Source: Candidatus Krumholzibacteriota bacterium (GTDB taxonomy: Bacteria; Krumholzibacteriota; Krumholzibacteriia; JAJRXK01). From it: a stretch of DNA of 62,276 bases. A program made the translations under genes and the position numbers. The notes beneath the pieces are model-generated. The model did no database searches, was not told the DNA's origin, and worked only from the letters and a program-made list of their open reading frames with translations. Location of the stretch: the NCBI GenBank assembly GCA_024276305.1, contig JAJRXK010000065.1:1-62276 (forward strand). Direction: 5' to 3'. Numbering within the stretch: position 1 is the first letter of the stretch; each line of letters opens with the position of its first letter. This document shows, piece after piece, positions 60,296 to 62,276 of this stretch.

Positions 60296-61404
60296 CGACC
60301 GGAGTTGGTCCTCTCCACCAGGTCGAAGTCTCGACCTCCATTGCGGAGACGGATCTCCAAGCGGGTGCGGAGTTCGTTCAGGGTTCTCTCTTCCATCCAC
60401 TCACTGCCCTTGAGGTGGGCCAAGGTCGGGGGATAGCGTCCTTGGTCATCACGGGAGAGCTGGAGAGCGGCCTCGAGTCGCTGCCGTCCCAGGGCGAGGG
60501 CGCGCGCACTTCCCCGGTCGCCACTCTCGGTGGGGAGATCCCGGTAGGGGGCCCAGGGCTGGACCAAGAGAAGCAGAGCGACCACCAGAAGGACGAAGGC
60601 TGCAGCGCCGGCCAGGGTCGGGACTCCCACGCCGAGGTCTTCGAGGGCCTTCTCTTTGGTCTTCGTGCCTTGGTTGGTCGCCGTGACTTCGAGGGTCTGG
60701 GGCAAGAGCAGGTTCTGGGCGCGCAGCTCGTCGAGGGTCTGCAGGGTGTCGAACTCGGACATGCGGGCCTGGGCGACGATCTCTCCGACGGTGCAACCTT
60801 CGCCCAGAATGGCGAGGACCCGTCGCTGGGCGTCGGATTGCTGCAGAGTCTCGGGCTCGTGGTCGGTGGGACGTACCCGGGTGTCCGAAGAGGGGAAGCG
60901 TTCTCGAATGGGTACGATCTCGTCGATGCGGCGGACCGCCTCCATCAACAGGCCATCGACCTTCAGTCGAACGCGCCCTTTGAGCCCGGCAATCGCATCT
61001 CGGCCGGGGACGAAGTTGTAGCGCCCGTCGGTGAGCTGCATCCCCCGGAACACATCTTCCTGCGCCGCTTCCTGCTGGATCCGCTCGAGTTCTTCGGAGC
61101 TCAACAGCCCCTCGTTGGCCAGGATCTCGGTGAGATCGAGATTGCTGTTGTGGGCGACGAAGTCGATGTGCTCCCAGGTCTCCTGGGGAAAGAAACCATA
61201 GCGCTTGAGGAATCCCTCGAGCGGATCGCCACCACTCCGCCGCCGATCGCGATAGGCCACCAACATGCCCATCTCGAAGGCCAGAAACATGGGGTAGGAC
61301 GCGTGCACCGTGAGCAGCCCGGTCTTCTGCTGGAGGGCGATGAGCTGCAGAATCTCTTCGAGAGTGAAATCCGCCAAGCGTCCCTGGAGTCCGGCTTCGG
61401 TCAT
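60292..61404 (-). CDS. PATAN (DUF4388)-domain protein with membrane helix and pseudopilin-like C-terminus
   Basis: A 370-residue protein. Residues 1-165 match the PATAN/DUF4388 type (GLQGRLADFTLEEILQLIALQQKTGLLTV and EGLLSSEELERIQQEAAQEDVF), a domain tied to prokaryotic signalling in Deltaproteobacteria and others. A winged-helix-like stretch follows (~190-235), then one transmembrane helix (263-283) and a C-terminal part (~300-365, with GRYPPTLAHLKGSEW) resembling type II secretion pseudopilin ends. This puts the PATAN domain in the cytoplasm and the tail outside. Its ATG overlaps the stop of the upstream membrane-protein gene (ATGA). Function unknown. Confidence 0.7.
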   Translation of the reverse strand: MTEAGLQGRLADFTLEEILQLIALQQKTGLLTVHASYPMFLAFEMGMLVAYRDRRRSGGDPLEGFLKRYGFFPQETWEHIDFVAHNSNLDLTEILANEGLLSSEELERIQQEAAQEDVFRGMQLTDGRYNFVPGRDAIAGLKGRVRLKVDGLLMEAVRRIDEIVPIRERFPSSDTRVRPTDHEPETLQQSDAQRRVLAILGEGCTVGEIVAQARMSEFDTLQTLDELRAQNLLLPQTLEVTATNQGTKTKEKALEDLGVGVPTLAGAAAFVLLVVALLLLVQPWAPYRDLPTESGDRGSARALALGRQRLEAALQLSRDDQGRYPPTLAHLKGSEWMEERTLNELRTRLEIRLRNGGRDFDLVERTNSGR

Positions 61405-62276
61405 GTCGTGCCTCCTCGGCGGACCCGCGCGGGTGCCCGGCCCTCGATGAGGCCCACCAGGCTCACGATGCTCGCCGGATGTGGTTGGAGATGTCGACCG
61501 CGGAGCGGACTCTCGAGGAGTCCGTTCACGATGGCCAGGAGCACGAGTGCGGCGAGGGCGAACCACCGAATGGGGGTGAGCCACTCTCCGCCCAGGGGAC
61601 CCCAGGGATCCATCAGGGGAGCCCGGCCGTAGATCAGGGCCGCGCCGATCAGTCCGAGCCACACCGCATTGCTCACTCCGCGCCGGCGCAGCCCGTCCAC
61701 GATCCGGCCCAGTCCGAAGCCGAGCCGGTCGAGGCGCCGGAGCCGGCGCAGGTACTCGGTCTCGGCATCCCGGCGGCGGTTGCGCAAGAGAGTTTGGAGG
61801 ACCATCTCGCTCCGAGCCCGACGTGCGGTACGGGCACAGCCGCGGCAGAGTACGGCGCCTTCGTGGTCTCCCTTGCAGGTGGGGCAGGCAAGGTGTCCAC
61901 AATTGACACATTCGAAGACCAAGCGGCTCCGGGGGACGACCATTCCGAGGAACATGCTCAACAGGAGCGATCCCATGAGCCAATAGCTGATGTGACCGGA
62001 GGGCACCCCGGTCCATCGCTGCTGGGAGTGGAGAAGATCGGCCGGGGTGATGTCCCCTCGGTGTTTCCAGGCGATGGTCCACAGCTGCTGGGTCGAGGGC
62101 CGAAGGAAGTAGACGGCTCCCCGAGGAAGGGGCTCGTACTGTCGCGAGGGATCGAATCCCAAACGCACCGCTTCGCGGAGGGCCTCGCCTCCCTCCCGCA
62201 AGAAGAGCTTCTGAGTGTAGGCCTGACCGAGATTGTAGTAGGGAGTCGCCCGGGTGGAGTCGAGAGCGACACTCCG
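61401..62276 (-). CDS. TPR and zinc-ribbon membrane protein, C-terminal part (5' truncated by window)
   Basis: The reading frame runs off the right edge, so the start is missing. The visible N-terminal end (YNLGQAYTQKLFLREGGEA) looks like a tetratricopeptide repeat. A membrane helix (ISYWLMGSLLLSMFLGMVV) is followed by a six-cysteine zinc ribbon (CVNCGHLACPTC, then CRGC), an Arg-rich cytoplasmic helix region, and two more membrane helices near the C-terminus. An in-frame TTG at 62201 exists but would cut the TPR, so it is not accepted. It overlaps the PATAN gene by four bases, so the two are probably functional partners. No specific role can be assigned. Confidence 0.65.
   Translation of the reverse strand, partial: RSVALDSTRATPYYNLGQAYTQKLFLREGGEALREAVRLGFDPSRQYEPLPRGAVYFLRPSTQQLWTIAWKHRGDITPADLLHSQQRWTGVPSGHISYWLMGSLLLSMFLGMVVPRSRLVFECVNCGHLACPTCKGDHEGAVLCRGCARTARRARSEMVLQTLLRNRRRDAETEYLRRLRRLDRLGFGLGRIVDGLRRRGVSNAVWLGLIGAALIYGRAPLMDPWGPLGGEWLTPIRWFALAALVLLAIVNGLLESPLRGRHLQPHPASIVSLVGLIEGRAPARVRRGGTT

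Overview
This is a GC-rich, gene-dense bacterial chromosome segment with about 55 protein genes, mostly in long co-oriented operons with start/stop overlaps (ATGA, GTGA and TTGA). No tRNA, rRNA, CRISPR array, phage or insertion sequence was seen. The cell is Gram-negative: it carries Kdo synthesis, LPS export (lptB, lptC, lptF, lptG), lipid A acylation and apolipoprotein N-acyltransferase genes. A giant SprA/Sov-type protein (type IX secretion translocon family) next to a glutaminyl-cyclase-like gene points to an FCB-type lineage (Bacteroidota, Gemmatimonadota, Fibrobacterota or uncultured relatives). The rpoN-hpf-hprK-PTS order also resembles Deltaproteobacteria. The phylum cannot be fixed from the sequence alone.

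Layout. 1-7491 (+): end of an HD-GYP protein, purM, a degenerate enhancer-binding-protein-like regulator, lnt, a beta-propeller lipoprotein and purN. 7798-10034 (+): a short-chain dehydrogenase, two tandem 6-pyruvoyl-tetrahydropterin-synthase-like genes and folE, together a candidate tetrahydropterin pathway. 10047-15100 (-): a five-gene membrane redox module resembling Qrc/alternative complex III (pentaheme cytochrome c, molybdopterin-family protein, 4x[4Fe-4S] protein, NrfD-type membrane subunit, 76-residue membrane protein). 15398-16330 (-): trxB. 16609-17232 (+): rplU-rpmA, ending at a strong terminator.

17308-32937 (+): an envelope and regulation block. It runs kdsB-pyrG-kdsA-kdsC-kdsD, then lipid A acyltransferase-lptC-lptB-rpoN, then hpf-hprK, a complete mannose-family PTS (EIIA, EIIB, EIIC, EIID, HPr, EI) and a phosphoglucose/phosphomannose isomerase. 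It ends at a 14-bp perfect hairpin. PyrG would supply CTP for KdsB. A near-consensus sigma-54 site lies in front of the segment that ends in rpoN itself.

33017-37395 (-): a PKD/cohesin-like lipoprotein with 13 calcium-loop-like repeats, then lptG and lptF. 37722-45472 (+): sprA and the glutaminyl-cyclase-like M28 gene. 45720-58100 (+): the classical rimP-nusA-L7Ae-infB-rbfA-nrnA-truB-ribF-rpsO-pnp translation/RNA block, followed by an M16 peptidase. 58097-62276: a class I aminotransferase (-), a degenerate polysaccharide-deacetylase-like gene (+), a PATAN-domain membrane protein (-) and a truncated TPR/zinc-ribbon membrane protein (-).

The points most worth following up are the pterin operon, the sigma-54 site in front of the operon that ends in rpoN, the missing lptA, the Qrc-like module with its inverted repeat, the SprA/glutaminyl cyclase pair, likely leaderless transcripts, and the ATPase-dead regulator.
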